Origin: Parvimonas sp035282405
Lineage (GTDB): Bacteria; Bacillota; Clostridia; Tissierellales; Peptoniphilaceae
Reading direction: 5' to 3'
DNA: 64,000 bases
Assembly (NCBI RefSeq): GCF_035282405.1
Contig: NZ_JAYKBP010000004.1
Coordinates: 100,697-164,696, forward strand
Position numbers and translations under genes: made by a program. The notes beneath the pieces are model-generated. The model ran no database searches. It saw nothing but the letters and a program-made list of their open reading frames with translations, and was not told the origin of the DNA. Positions within the stretch are counted from its first letter, which is position 1; every line of letters starts with the position of its first letter. Below are positions 52,021 to 61,562 of this stretch, one piece after another.

Positions 52021-53051
52021 TGATTATAAAAATAATAGTAGCACTTTTAGTATTTATGGTTGTAGTTGTAGTTCATGAATTTGGACATTTTATTTTTGCG
52101 AAAAGAGCAAAGATAAAAGTTAATGAGTTTTCTGTTGGAATGGGGCCAAAAATTATTGGCAAACAAAAAGGTGATACATTATATTCAATCAGAGCCTTAC
52201 CATTAGGTGGTTTTTGTGCTATGGAGGGTGAAGATGAAAACGAAGAAGAACAGGATTTAGATTTTTCAGAAAGAGGACACTTTAATGGTGCAACAATAGG
52301 CGGAAGAATTTTAACTATATTTGCTGGACCTTTGTTCAACTTTATATTGGCATTTGTTATTCTTTTCTCGCTGTTTGCAATTAGAGGACATCAAACAACA
52401 ACTGTAGAGAGTGTCAAAAAAAATTCTGTTGCTCTTAAATGTGGGATACAACCGGGAGATAAAATTATAGGTATTGGAGATTATGAAATAAAATCTTGGA
52501 AGGATATTCATACAAGCCTCTCAAAATTAGATAAGCAAGAAACTGGTGTTAAAGTAATAAGAGGAAATAAAGAAATAGATATTTTAGTAAAATTTGAAAA
52601 TTCTGGTGAAAAAGTTTTAGGTGTTACATCAAAATTAGAAAGAAGTTTGCTAATGTCAGTGAAAGAAAGTTTAAATACATTTTTTTATTTTATAAGTTCT
52701 ATGTTTGATATTTTAAGACAATTATTTACTGGAAAAGTTGGAGTAGGACAGCTATCTGGACCTATAGGAGTAGTTGGAGCAATAAGTAGTGCTGCTAGTA
52801 ATGGTATATACTCATTATTATACATTACTGCTTTTCTAAGTGTGAATTTAGGATTTATAAACTTGTTACCAATACCTGCTTTGGATGGTGGAAGATTAGT
52901 TTTCTTGTTTATAGAATTAATTTTAGGTAGACCAGTTTCAAGGTCTAAAGAAGGTTTAATTCATACAATAGGATTTATATTTTTAATGGGTCTTATTTTA
53001 TTTGTATCATTTAAAGATGTAATAAGACTAGGAATTTTTGGAGCAAATTAA
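52020..53051 (+). CDS. rseP: RIP metalloprotease RseP/RasP
   Basis: 343 residues. HEFGH (19-23) is the zinc motif in the first membrane span; a PDZ domain lies around 125-190 (VALKCGIQPGDKIIGIGDYEI); the second metal motif is NLLPIPALDGGR. A site-2 protease that cuts within the membrane, for example anti-sigma factors and signal peptide remnants. Overlaps cdsA and ispG by 1 nt. Confidence 0.95.
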   Translation: MIIKIIVALLVFMVVVVVHEFGHFIFAKRAKIKVNEFSVGMGPKIIGKQKGDTLYSIRALPLGGFCAMEGEDENEEEQDLDFSERGHFNGATIGGRILTIFAGPLFNFILAFVILFSLFAIRGHQTTTVESVKKNSVALKCGIQPGDKIIGIGDYEIKSWKDIHTSLSKLDKQETGVKVIRGNKEIDILVKFENSGEKVLGVTSKLERSLLMSVKESLNTFFYFISSMFDILRQLFTGKVGVGQLSGPIGVVGAISSAASNGIYSLLYITAFLSVNLGFINLLPIPALDGGRLVFLFIELILGRPVSRSKEGLIHTIGFIFLMGLILFVSFKDVIRLGIFGAN

Positions 53052-54106
53052 TGGAAAGAAAAATAACTAAGAAAATTTATGTGGGGAACATGCCTATTGG
53101 AGGTGGTTCTCCTATTTCTATACAATCAATGACAAATACAATAACAAAGGATGTTGATTCAACTGTAAAGCAAATTAATCAATTTGCAACAGAAGGTTGC
53201 GACATTAGTCGTTCAGCGGTTAATGATTTAGACGACGCTTTAGCTATTAAGAAGATAAAATCCTTAACGTCAATACCTTTTATTGCAGATATTCAATATG
53301 ATTATAAACTTGCAATAATGGCAGCTGAAAATGGAGCTGATTGTTTAAGAATTAATCCTGGAAATATTGGTGGAAAAAAGAAAGTTAAAGAAGTTGTAGA
53401 ATGTTGCAAATATCATAATATTCCAATAAGAGTTGGAGTTAATTCTGGATCTGTAAATCAAAAATTTATTGATAAGTTTCATGGAGTTAATAAAGAGTCT
53501 ATAGTTTATAGTGCCTTAGATCAGGTTGAGTTTTTAGAATCACTAAATTTTGGCCAAATTAAAATATCAATAAAATCAAGTAATGTTCCTATTTGTGTTG
53601 AATCTTATGAACTTTTAAGTAGTTTATGTAATTATCCACTACATTTAGGAATTACAGAAGCTGGTCCAAATTTTAGAGGAACTATAAAATCTTCAGTAGG
53701 ACTTGGTATTATTTTGGCAAAAGGAATCGGTGATACTATTAGAGTGTCTTTGACTGGAGATCCAGTTGAAGAAGTTAGAGTCGGAAAAGAAATTTTACGT
53801 TCATTAGGACTTTTAAAAGATGGAATTGACTTAATCTCATGTCCTACTTGTTCAAGGACAAAAATTGATTTAATTAATATTGTAGAACAGGCAGAAAAGG
53901 AATTAAAACATATTAAGAAAAACTTTAAAATTGCAATAATGGGTTGTCCTGTAAATGGTCCTGGAGAAGCAAAAGAAGCAGATTTAGGAATTGCAGGTGG
54001 AAATGGAAAAGGGTTAATTTTCAAAAAAGGACAAATTATTAAAAAAGTAGATGAAAAAGACTTACTTAAAGAATTGATTAATGAAATTAATAAATTGGAG
54101 GAATAG
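53051..54106 (+). CDS. ispG: 4-hydroxy-3-methylbut-2-en-1-yl diphosphate synthase IspG
   Basis: 351 residues. GGGSPISIQSMTNT start, LRINPGNIG, RVGVNSGS, GITEAG and the FeS cysteines in SCPTCSR and MGCPVNGPGEAKEADLGIAGG. Penultimate MEP-pathway step; ispD, ispF and ispH are also in this window. Confidence 0.97.
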   Translation: MERKITKKIYVGNMPIGGGSPISIQSMTNTITKDVDSTVKQINQFATEGCDISRSAVNDLDDALAIKKIKSLTSIPFIADIQYDYKLAIMAAENGADCLRINPGNIGGKKKVKEVVECCKYHNIPIRVGVNSGSVNQKFIDKFHGVNKESIVYSALDQVEFLESLNFGQIKISIKSSNVPICVESYELLSSLCNYPLHLGITEAGPNFRGTIKSSVGLGIILAKGIGDTIRVSLTGDPVEEVRVGKEILRSLGLLKDGIDLISCPTCSRTKIDLINIVEQAEKELKHIKKNFKIAIMGCPVNGPGEAKEADLGIAGGNGKGLIFKKGQIIKKVDEKDLLKELINEINKLEE

Positions 54107-54107
54107 T

Positions 54108-57100
54108 ATGTATAGGAGTTTAAAAAGTTTTTATTTTTCACAACGAAAAAATTACAGCTTATCAGAAGATTTTATTATTGATGAGTTTGTTTTTGGTGAT
54201 GAAAAAATAGATTTTAGATTACTTACAAACTCCGATGAAGTTGGAATAGAAGAACTTGTAGTTTTAGATAAAGAACTACATGAGTTATTTAATGGTAGAG
54301 AAGTGGCTATCTCAGTTCAGAGTTTTTCAAAATCAGAATGTCCATATGATTATTACTATTATATAAACTATGATGAATTTGTAAATGAAGTACAAAAATT
54401 ATTGGAAAATCATGGTTTTACTCTTACAAATAATGATAGAATAAATTTTTTAGAGGATTATATAGAAATATATATATCCGACTCTATTTGTAGATTTAAA
54501 CTAATTTCGAATTCATTTTTAAATGATTTAAAATCATTTATTTCAGAAAAATACAATAAAGATATTGAAATATTAATGCTAAATAGTTTATTTACAAGAG
54601 AAGAAAAAAGTTCTGAAAAATTGGAAAACAAATTAGAAAATAAAAGAAAAGAAATTCAAAAAGAAAAAGATAATAAAACTGAAAAAGTTAAAGTAATTAA
54701 AGAAAATGATGAATCAAAAGAAAAATTTAAAATTGGTAAAAAAATTTCAGATAAAGAACCAATTTTAGAAATTTCTGATTTGGATCAAAATAGTGGTTTT
54801 TGTAAAATTCAGGGAAGAGTTTATTCTTTAGATATTAGAGAGTTAAAAAGTGGCAAAAAATTAGCTTTATTTGATATTGAAGATGAAACTTCTGCAATGA
54901 GTTGTAAATTGTTTTTAGATGATAAAAAACTACAAATTTTTTCTGATAAAATAAATTCTAAATCAATCTCAAACGGAATTTATGTAACAGCAGTAGGTAG
55001 AGTTGAATATGATCAATATGCAAAGGGAATTTCTATGATGATTGATGGAATGGAAGAAGCACCACGACATATATTTGTGGATAATGCTCCTGAAAAAAGA
55101 GTTGAATTACATTTGAATTCACAGATGAGTGCTCTTGATGGATGTGTAAATTTGGAAGTATTAAAGTCAAGATTACAAGAAATTGGACATACTGCTGTCG
55201 GAGTTACTGATATCGGAGTTGTTCAAGCGTATCCACAAATGATGGATTTGTTCAGTAATGGAGATATAAAGGCCTTATATGGTTTAGAATTAAATTTGTT
55301 AGAAGATAATCCAAGAATTTTATATAATTATAAAGATGGAGTAAATTTTGATACTTTTGTAGTTTTTGATATTGAAACAACTGGTCTTTCGCATTTAAAA
55401 AACAATATTACAGAAATAGGAGCAGTTCGTGTTGAAAATGGGAAAGTTGTTGAGTATTTTAATGAGTTAGTAAATCCAGAGCAAGAAATAACTCAAGAAA
55501 TAACTGAAATAACTGGTATTACCAATGAAATGGTAGTAGATAAGCCTTTGATAGCCGAAATTATGCCAAAATTTTTAGAATTTTCTAAAAATGCAGTTTT
55601 TGTTGCACACAATGCAGAATTTGATATTTCATTTATAAAAACTAATTGTAAAAGATTAAATCTTGAATTTGATCCCACTTTTATAGATACAATGGGGTTT
55701 GCTAGAGCTGTATTACCAAATTTAAAAAATCATAAACTTAATACATTATGTAAGGAATTAGGGGTAAAATTATTAAATCATCATAGGGCAAGTTTTGATG
55801 CTGAAGCCTGCTCAGGAATTCTTTTAGAACTTATAAAAATGATAGAAAAAGATGGAAAAGTATTTGATGAAAATATAAATAATATTGAAACAAAATGGCC
55901 TATCGCAAAAAATATTTCATATAATTCAATAATATATGTAAAAAAAATGGAAGCCTTAAGCGGATTTTATAAGATGGTTTCAGAAGGACTGATGAAGTAT
56001 TTTAGAAGAGTCGCAGGTTTTCCAAAATCAAGATTGAAGGAATATAGAGATGGTCTTTTAATAGGTTCAGGAAATTGGGATGGAGAACTTTTCAGAGCAT
56101 TCATAGAAGAAAAAAGTGAAGAAGAAATATTAGAAATTGCCAAATTCTATGATTTCTTTGAAATTCAACCAATTTCTAATTTAAAACATCTGTTTTTTAG
56201 AGGAAAAGTTTTAAGCATAGATGATTTAAAAGAAATAAATAATAAGATTTATGAGCTCGGAAAGAAATTAGATAAATTAGTAGTTGCAACTGGAAATGTT
56301 AAATATCTTGATAAAAATGACTATATTTTTAGAAATGTAATCTTATATGGTCAAGGAAAGAAAAATCTTGAAAAAGAAGGTTCTTTTTATTATAGAACTA
56401 CGAATGAAATGCTAGGTGAATTCTCATATTTAGGGGAAGATGAAGCATATGAGGTTGTAGTAAAAAATACTAATATTTTTAAAGATACGCTTGATGACAT
56501 TTTGCCAATTCCTAATGGGACATTTCCACCTTTTATTGAAGGCGCTGATGAAGAATTAAGAAAAATATGTTATGATAAAGCCAAATCTATTTATGGCGAA
56601 AATTTACCTAAAATAGTTGAAGATAGACTTGAAAGAGAATTAGGATCAATCATTAAAAATGGTTATGCGGTTTTATATATAATTGCTCAAAAATTGGTTT
56701 GGCGTTCTAATGATGATGGATATTTAGTAGGTTCAAGGGGGTCGGTAGGGTCTTCTTTTGCAGCTACTATGGCTGGGATAACAGAAGTTAATCCACTAAT
56801 TCCACATTATATTTGTCCTAAATGTAAACATTCAGAATTCCATGATCAATATAGTGGACAATCTGGAGTGGATATGCCAGATAAAGAATGTCCAGAATGT
56901 AAAATAAATATGATGAAGGAAGGTCATGATATTCCATTTGAAGTATTCTTAGGTTTTGATGGAGATAAAGAACCTGATATTGACTTAAATTTTGCAGGAG
57001 AATATCAATCAACTTGTCATAAGTATACAGAAGAATTATTTGGATCAGATAAAGTATATAGAGCTGGGACTATTGGGACTGTTTCTGACAAGACAGCATT

Positions 57101-58403
57101 TGGTTATGTAAAAAAATATGTTGAAGAAAATGAACTCTCACTTACAGCAGGCAACATTAGAAGATATGTTAGAAAGATAGTTGGAGTAAAAAGAACTAGC
57201 GGTCAACATCCGGGTGGAGTAATGATAGTACCACATAATAAAGAAATTTATGATTTTACACCTATACAATATCCTGCAGATGATTCAACTTCTGAAACAA
57301 AAACAACACATTTTAGTTATAAATCAATAAGTGGGAGAATTTTAAAACTAGATTTACTTGGCCATGATGTTCCTACTATTATTAAACATTTAGGAGATTT
57401 AACAGGGGTAGATCCTTTAAATATTCCTATGGACGACAAAGACACTTTGAATATATTTTATTCAACAGATAGTTTGAAATTTATTGATGATAAATACAAA
57501 GATGGAGTTGGAACTTTAGGAATACCTGAATACGGTACGAATTTTGTAAGACAGATGTTACTTGATACGAGACCAAAAACTCTAACTGAACTCATTAGAA
57601 TATCAGGACTATCACATGGAACTGATGTATGGTTAGGTAATGCACAAGAACTTATTAAAAAAGGAATACCTTTAAATGAAACAATTTGTACTAGAGATGA
57701 TATAATGACATTTCTAATTTTTAAAGGCCTTGAAAATAAACGTTCATTTAAAATAATGGAAACAGTAAGAAAAGGGAAAAGTCTTGATGAAGAAACTGAA
57801 ACATATATGAGAAATAATGGGATACCAGAATGGTATATTGACTCTTGTAAAAAGATTAAATATCTATTCCCTAAAGCTCATGCGGTGGCTTATGTAATGA
57901 TGAGTTATAGAATTGCATATTTTAAGGTTCATTATCCTGAAGCTTTTTATGCCACATATTTTACAACAAAAATAGACAACTATCCTGGTAATTTAATATT
58001 TAAAGGGCTATCTGCAATACAGTCTAAAATGAAAGAAATAAACGAATTAGGAAAATCTGCATCTCAAAAAGAGCAAGATGTATATGACATCCTTGAAGTT
58101 GCAGAAGAAATGTACCTTAGGGGAATTGTTGCAAGTAAAGTAGATTTGGAAAAATCAGATTCTTCAAGGTTTTTAATTGATGGTAAAGGTAAAATTTTAC
58201 CACCATTTAGAGCTTTAGATTTTGTAAGTGATGTCAATTCAACTTCTATATATGAAGAGGTTAGAAAATTACCATTTATATCTATTGAAGATTTTCAAGA
58301 AAGAACAAAAATAAATAAAAATGCATTAGAATCCTTAAAAGAGCATGGAGTTTTAAGTAAATTACAACAAACAAATCAAGTAAGTTTATTTGACTTTATG
58401 TAA
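54108..58403 (+). CDS. polC: DNA polymerase III PolC with degenerate PHP domain
   Basis: 1431 residues, normal length. Order: N-terminal domain, a charged linker (165-215), OB fold (220-320), PHP first part (330-400), proofreading exonuclease (418-575; D421, E423, D506, H559, D564 all present), PHP second part (600-750), zinc finger (CPKC ... CPEC) and polymerase core with the catalytic PDIDLNF and KLDLLGHD. The PHP metal positions are changed: HLH to HLN (337), TDH to TDI (369), YHA to YNS (606), GSAC to GSGN (656), GNVH to GNVK (732). Polymerase and exonuclease should be active. ATG 54108 has GGAGG 6 nt upstream; ATG 54081 lies in ispG. Confidence 0.97.
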   Translation: MYRSLKSFYFSQRKNYSLSEDFIIDEFVFGDEKIDFRLLTNSDEVGIEELVVLDKELHELFNGREVAISVQSFSKSECPYDYYYYINYDEFVNEVQKLLENHGFTLTNNDRINFLEDYIEIYISDSICRFKLISNSFLNDLKSFISEKYNKDIEILMLNSLFTREEKSSEKLENKLENKRKEIQKEKDNKTEKVKVIKENDESKEKFKIGKKISDKEPILEISDLDQNSGFCKIQGRVYSLDIRELKSGKKLALFDIEDETSAMSCKLFLDDKKLQIFSDKINSKSISNGIYVTAVGRVEYDQYAKGISMMIDGMEEAPRHIFVDNAPEKRVELHLNSQMSALDGCVNLEVLKSRLQEIGHTAVGVTDIGVVQAYPQMMDLFSNGDIKALYGLELNLLEDNPRILYNYKDGVNFDTFVVFDIETTGLSHLKNNITEIGAVRVENGKVVEYFNELVNPEQEITQEITEITGITNEMVVDKPLIAEIMPKFLEFSKNAVFVAHNAEFDISFIKTNCKRLNLEFDPTFIDTMGFARAVLPNLKNHKLNTLCKELGVKLLNHHRASFDAEACSGILLELIKMIEKDGKVFDENINNIETKWPIAKNISYNSIIYVKKMEALSGFYKMVSEGLMKYFRRVAGFPKSRLKEYRDGLLIGSGNWDGELFRAFIEEKSEEEILEIAKFYDFFEIQPISNLKHLFFRGKVLSIDDLKEINNKIYELGKKLDKLVVATGNVKYLDKNDYIFRNVILYGQGKKNLEKEGSFYYRTTNEMLGEFSYLGEDEAYEVVVKNTNIFKDTLDDILPIPNGTFPPFIEGADEELRKICYDKAKSIYGENLPKIVEDRLERELGSIIKNGYAVLYIIAQKLVWRSNDDGYLVGSRGSVGSSFAATMAGITEVNPLIPHYICPKCKHSEFHDQYSGQSGVDMPDKECPECKINMMKEGHDIPFEVFLGFDGDKEPDIDLNFAGEYQSTCHKYTEELFGSDKVYRAGTIGTVSDKTAFGYVKKYVEENELSLTAGNIRRYVRKIVGVKRTSGQHPGGVMIVPHNKEIYDFTPIQYPADDSTSETKTTHFSYKSISGRILKLDLLGHDVPTIIKHLGDLTGVDPLNIPMDDKDTLNIFYSTDSLKFIDDKYKDGVGTLGIPEYGTNFVRQMLLDTRPKTLTELIRISGLSHGTDVWLGNAQELIKKGIPLNETICTRDDIMTFLIFKGLENKRSFKIMETVRKGKSLDEETETYMRNNGIPEWYIDSCKKIKYLFPKAHAVAYVMMSYRIAYFKVHYPEAFYATYFTTKIDNYPGNLIFKGLSAIQSKMKEINELGKSASQKEQDVYDILEVAEEMYLRGIVASKVDLEKSDSSRFLIDGKGKILPPFRALDFVSDVNSTSIYEEVRKLPFISIEDFQERTKINKNALESLKEHGVLSKLQQTNQVSLFDFM

Positions 58404-58438
58404 AGAATAACTGAGATTTTATTATCTCAGTTATTCTT
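58403..58438. terminator. perfect 15-bp hairpin after polC
   Basis: 58403-58417 pairs with 58424-58438 around a TTTATT loop. The T-tail is missing on the + strand, so it may act as a 3' mRNA stabiliser as much as a terminator. Confidence 0.6.
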
Positions 58439-58481
58439 AGATATACAATACAAAGTTAACCCAATTATTTAAACATAGGGC

Positions 58482-58510
58482 TTGTAAAAATTATATGTTT
58501 GTAGTATAAT
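58482..58510 (+). promoter_or_regulatory. promoter of rpsT
   Basis: TTGTAA (58482-58487), 17 nt, TATAAT (58505-58510). Confidence 0.7.
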
Positions 58511-58540
58511 ATTACTGTTATTTTTGAGGAGGTGAATGAG

Positions 58541-58813
58541 ATGGCAAATATTAAATCAGCACTTAAGAGAATTGATGTTACTAAAAAACAAACTCTTAAA
58601 AATAAAAGTAGAAAATCTGAAATAAAGACTTATATTAAAAAATTTGAATTAGCAATAGAAGAAAACAATTTGGAATTAGCTAATGAGTTGTTAAGAAAGA
58701 TTGATAAAAGACTTAAACAAGCTACTGCACACAGTGTTTTTCATAAAAATGCTGCTTCTAGAAAAGTAAGTAAATTAAGTAAAAAATTACATGATGCTTC
58801 AACACAAGCGTAA
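58541..58813 (+). CDS. rpsT: 30S ribosomal protein S20
   Basis: 90 residues, highly basic and helical: ANIKSALKRIDVTKKQTLKNKSRKS start and the HSVFHKNAASRKVSKLSKKL end are typical S20. ATG 58541 is 8 nt after AGGAGG; GTG 58532 overlaps the SD. Confidence 0.96.
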   Translation: MANIKSALKRIDVTKKQTLKNKSRKSEIKTYIKKFELAIEENNLELANELLRKIDKRLKQATAHSVFHKNAASRKVSKLSKKLHDASTQA

Positions 58814-58846
58814 ATATAGCGTGTATGGATCCAACACACTATATTT

Positions 58847-58869
58847 GCTCCGTGTGGAGCTTTTTTTTT
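58847..58869 (+). terminator. intrinsic terminator after rpsT
   Basis: GCTCC, GTGT loop, GGAGC (58856-58860), nine T. A second imperfect hairpin (ATAGcGTGT...ACACaCTAT, 58815-58841) stands before it. Confidence 0.9.
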
Positions 58870-58895
58870 ACATTTATTTATTGATATGATATAAT
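58867..58895 (+). promoter_or_regulatory. promoter of the glycosyltransferase gene
   Basis: TTTACA (58867-58872), 17 nt, TATAAT (58890-58895) with TGA extension; it overlaps the end of the terminator. Confidence 0.65.
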
Positions 58896-58959
58896 ATCAA
58901 AAAGACCTTAAAATCTATTTTTTGGATTATAAAGTTGTATTATAAGGAGAGTTATAAAT

Positions 58960-60171
58960 TTGAAAATTTTACATTTAATTAGTCAATATCCTTCAAAAAC
59001 AGGTAGTGGAGTCTATTTGTCAGAAGTATATAAAAACTTCAAAGCTATGAATTTTACTCAAAAGGTTTTATGTGCTATGAATAAAGATGATATTGTGGAA
59101 GTTAATTTTGATGATTATGAAATTATCAAATTTAAAAGTGAAGAATTGCCATTTCCAGTAGTCGGGATGAGTGATGTAATGCCTTATGAATCCTTTTTAT
59201 TTTCAAACTTAGTTGGTGAAAACTTAGAAAGATATATAAATGTTTTTATAAATAAAATAACAAATATCATTGAAAACTTTAAACCAGATATTATTTTTAC
59301 AAATCATCTCTATATAATGACATCTATTGTTGCAAGTCTTGATTTAAAATGTAAAGTTTTTGCGTTTTGTCATGGAACGGATTTAAGACAACTTTATAAA
59401 AATGACATACATAAAAAGTTTATTTGTGACAATATTCCCACACTTAATGGAATTTTTTGCTTGTCAGAAAAGCAAAAAGAAGAAATTATTAATGTATTTA
59501 ATTATAATAAAGATAAAGTTTATGTTATTGGTGGGGGATATGATTTAGATTTTTATTATACAGATTATAATAAAACTTATTCTAAAGATGCTAAAATAAG
59601 ACTAATATATGCAGGAAAATTTAGTAGAGCTAAAGGAATTATATATTTACTTAAAGCTTTTGAAAAAATAAAGGATAAATATAATGTAGAATTGATTTTA
59701 GCTGGAAGTGGAACAGGAATAGAATATGAGGAGATTATTTCTTATTCTGGAAAGCTTTCTGATAAAGTTAAATTATATGGATATATGAATATGAGGGAAA
59801 TAGGGGATTTGTTTAGATCCTGTGATATTTTTGTGATGCCTTCGTTTTATGAAGGTCTTTCACTAGTAACAATTGAAGCTATGGCTTGTGGATTAAAGGT
59901 TGTTATGAACGAACTAGAAAATTTTATCAATTTTGTTGGCGAAGATATTACAAAATCTAAAAATATTGAATTTGTAAAAATGCCAGTTTTATATGATACT
60001 GATAAAGTAATGGAAACGGAGGTAAATTATTATATTTTAAGACTTAGTATGGCTTTGGAGAATCAAATAAATAATTTGTATAATAATAATTATGAACAAG
60101 ATTTTCCGTCTAAAATGATTCAATTCAGTTGGAAAAATATCTGTGATAACATAAAAAATACAGTTATATAG
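58960..60171 (+). CDS. GT4-family glycosyltransferase
   Basis: 403 residues, GT-B fold. N-terminal SQYPSKTGSGVYLSEVYKNF acceptor loop; C-terminal nucleotide-sugar half with IYAGKFSRAKGIIYLLKAFEKI, LILAGSGTG, VKLYGYMNMREIGDLFRSCDIFVMPSFYEGLSLVTIEAMACGLKVV, containing the EX7E-type motif. Sugar donor and acceptor are unknown; a surface polysaccharide or glycolipid role is likely but no other such genes are nearby. TTG 58960 is the start, 8 nt after AAGGAGAG. Confidence 0.85.
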   Translation: MKILHLISQYPSKTGSGVYLSEVYKNFKAMNFTQKVLCAMNKDDIVEVNFDDYEIIKFKSEELPFPVVGMSDVMPYESFLFSNLVGENLERYINVFINKITNIIENFKPDIIFTNHLYIMTSIVASLDLKCKVFAFCHGTDLRQLYKNDIHKKFICDNIPTLNGIFCLSEKQKEEIINVFNYNKDKVYVIGGGYDLDFYYTDYNKTYSKDAKIRLIYAGKFSRAKGIIYLLKAFEKIKDKYNVELILAGSGTGIEYEEIISYSGKLSDKVKLYGYMNMREIGDLFRSCDIFVMPSFYEGLSLVTIEAMACGLKVVMNELENFINFVGEDITKSKNIEFVKMPVLYDTDKVMETEVNYYILRLSMALENQINNLYNNNYEQDFPSKMIQFSWKNICDNIKNTVI

Positions 60172-60271
60172 AAAATATTTATTGATATTATATATTAATA
60201 AGAAAAAATTATTTTACTTTATTTAAAATATATGGTATCATTTTGTTGATTATATTTTTGGAGGTAAATTA

Positions 60272-60697
60272 ATGAAAAAATTATCAAAACTATTGCTTTT
60301 ATCATTAGTTACAGCAACAACTTTAGTAGGTTGTGGTTCTAAATCTGACAATAAGGCAAATGATAAACAAACTGAAAAGAAAGATGAAAAGAAATCATCA
60401 GATTTAATGAAAGGTGAAACTCTATTAGAAGAACAAAAGAAAGGTGCTACAGTTATAGATGTTAGAGTTGCAGAACAATATAATGAAGGACATATTAAAG
60501 ATGCGATAAATATTCCATTGGAAACTATTGAAAAAGATATTGAGTCTAAAGTAACAAAAAAAGATGCAAAAATTATTTTATATTGCAATACTGGAAATAG
60601 AAGTGGACAAGCATTAGAAAAATTAAAAAAATTAGGTTATACTAATGTTAGCAATGCACAAGGTGTTAAACAATATAAATATGAACTTGTAAAATAA
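60272..60697 (+). CDS. rhodanese-domain lipoprotein
   Basis: 141 residues. Lipoprotein signal ending in LVGC (lipid on C21), a Lys/Asp/Glu-rich linker (23-45) and one rhodanese domain (45-141) with DVR, EGHIKDAINIPL and active-site loop C105-NTGNRSG. Extracytoplasmic sulfurtransferase or thiol-handling protein; partner unknown. GGAGG is 7 nt upstream of the ATG. Confidence 0.9.
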   Translation: MKKLSKLLLLSLVTATTLVGCGSKSDNKANDKQTEKKDEKKSSDLMKGETLLEEQKKGATVIDVRVAEQYNEGHIKDAINIPLETIEKDIESKVTKKDAKIILYCNTGNRSGQALEKLKKLGYTNVSNAQGVKQYKYELVK

Positions 60698-60705
60698 TTT
60701 TTAAG

Positions 60706-60727
60706 GCGATGAAAATTCATCGCTTTT
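60706..60727 (+). terminator. intrinsic terminator after the rhodanese gene
   Basis: GCGATGA/TCATCGC stem (60706-60712/60717-60723) with TTTT after it. Confidence 0.78.
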
Positions 60728-60760
60728 ATTGTGAAATAACAGTGTTTTAGGATTCTTATT
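60728..60760. repeat. remnant of the 69-bp intergenic repeat
   Basis: ATTGTGAAATAACA at the left and GGATTCTTATT at the right match the two ends of the 69-bp repeat; the hairpin middle is missing. As with the other copies it starts directly after a terminator T-run. Confidence 0.4.
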
Positions 60761-60827
60761 AAAATCCAATTATTATTTGTTAGGGGTTTCATTTCTTTTT
60801 ACTTCATAAATTTTACCATTAAAAATA

Positions 60828-60856
60828 TAGAAAATAAATTTCAAATGTGATACAAT
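60828..60856 (+). promoter_or_regulatory. promoter of ispD-ispF-metK
   Basis: TACAAT (60851-60856) with TGA extension; weak TAGAAA (60828-60833) 17 nt upstream. Confidence 0.5.
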
Positions 60857-60874
60857 ATAACTTGAGGTGAAGTT

Positions 60875-61561
60875 ATGGCAAAACAAATTTCTGTTATAAT
60901 TGTTGCTGCTGGTTCTTCAAGTAGAATGGGATTAAGTACTAATAAAATTTTTTTAGACTTATGTGGAATTTCTGTAATTGAAAGAACTATTAGTGCTTTT
61001 ACTGATATATCTGAAATATTTGAGATTATTTTGGTTACTAAGAAAGAGTTTTTTGAGGACTTTAATAATATAATTAAAAAATATACATTAAAGATAAAAT
61101 TAGTTGAAGGAGGCTCTTCAAGAGAGGAGTCTACTTTTAATGGACTTTTAAAAGTATCTGATGAGGCAAATTTTGTAATTTGTCATGATGGCGCTAGGCC
61201 ACTTGTTAGTAAACAAAATATTTTAAATGTAATAAATGAATTAGATAGTTATAAAGCTGTTATTACAGGAGTTAAAACTAAAGATACAATGAAGTTTATA
61301 TCTTCTGATTTTGAAGTTGTCTCAACTCCCGATAGACGTTCACTGTACAATATTCAAACGCCTCAGGCTTTTGAAAAAGAAGTTATTATAGATGGATACA
61401 AAAGATATTTTGAAGAATGTGGTTTTGTTACTGATGATTCTTCTGTTGTAGAAAAGTTGAATGTTAGAGTAAAACTTGTTGAGGGAGAATACTCAAATAT
61501 AAAAATTACAACTATAGAAGATATATATTATGCAAGATTATTATTAGAAAGAGGCATTTAA
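60875..61561 (+). CDS. ispD: 2-C-methyl-D-erythritol 4-phosphate cytidylyltransferase
   Basis: 228 residues. IIVAAGSSSRMG nucleotide loop, VEGGSSREESTFNGL, CHDGARPLV, TPDRRSLYNIQTPQAF and TDDSSVVE are all diagnostic. Third MEP step. SD GAGGTGA. Followed by ispF after 1 nt. Confidence 0.96.
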   Translation: MAKQISVIIVAAGSSSRMGLSTNKIFLDLCGISVIERTISAFTDISEIFEIILVTKKEFFEDFNNIIKKYTLKIKLVEGGSSREESTFNGLLKVSDEANFVICHDGARPLVSKQNILNVINELDSYKAVITGVKTKDTMKFISSDFEVVSTPDRRSLYNIQTPQAFEKEVIIDGYKRYFEECGFVTDDSSVVEKLNVRVKLVEGEYSNIKITTIEDIYYARLLLERGI

Positions 61562-61562
61562 T

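Noticed and set aside
53632..54141. Open frame of 169 codons on the reverse strand
   Set aside because: It lies opposite ispG and the start of polC, has no SD and no recognisable motif; it is a shadow of the coding strand.
58815..58841. Imperfect palindrome around GGATCC after rpsT, considered as an attachment site
   Set aside because: No integrase, no second copy, and it stands directly before a normal terminator; more likely a 3'UTR stem.
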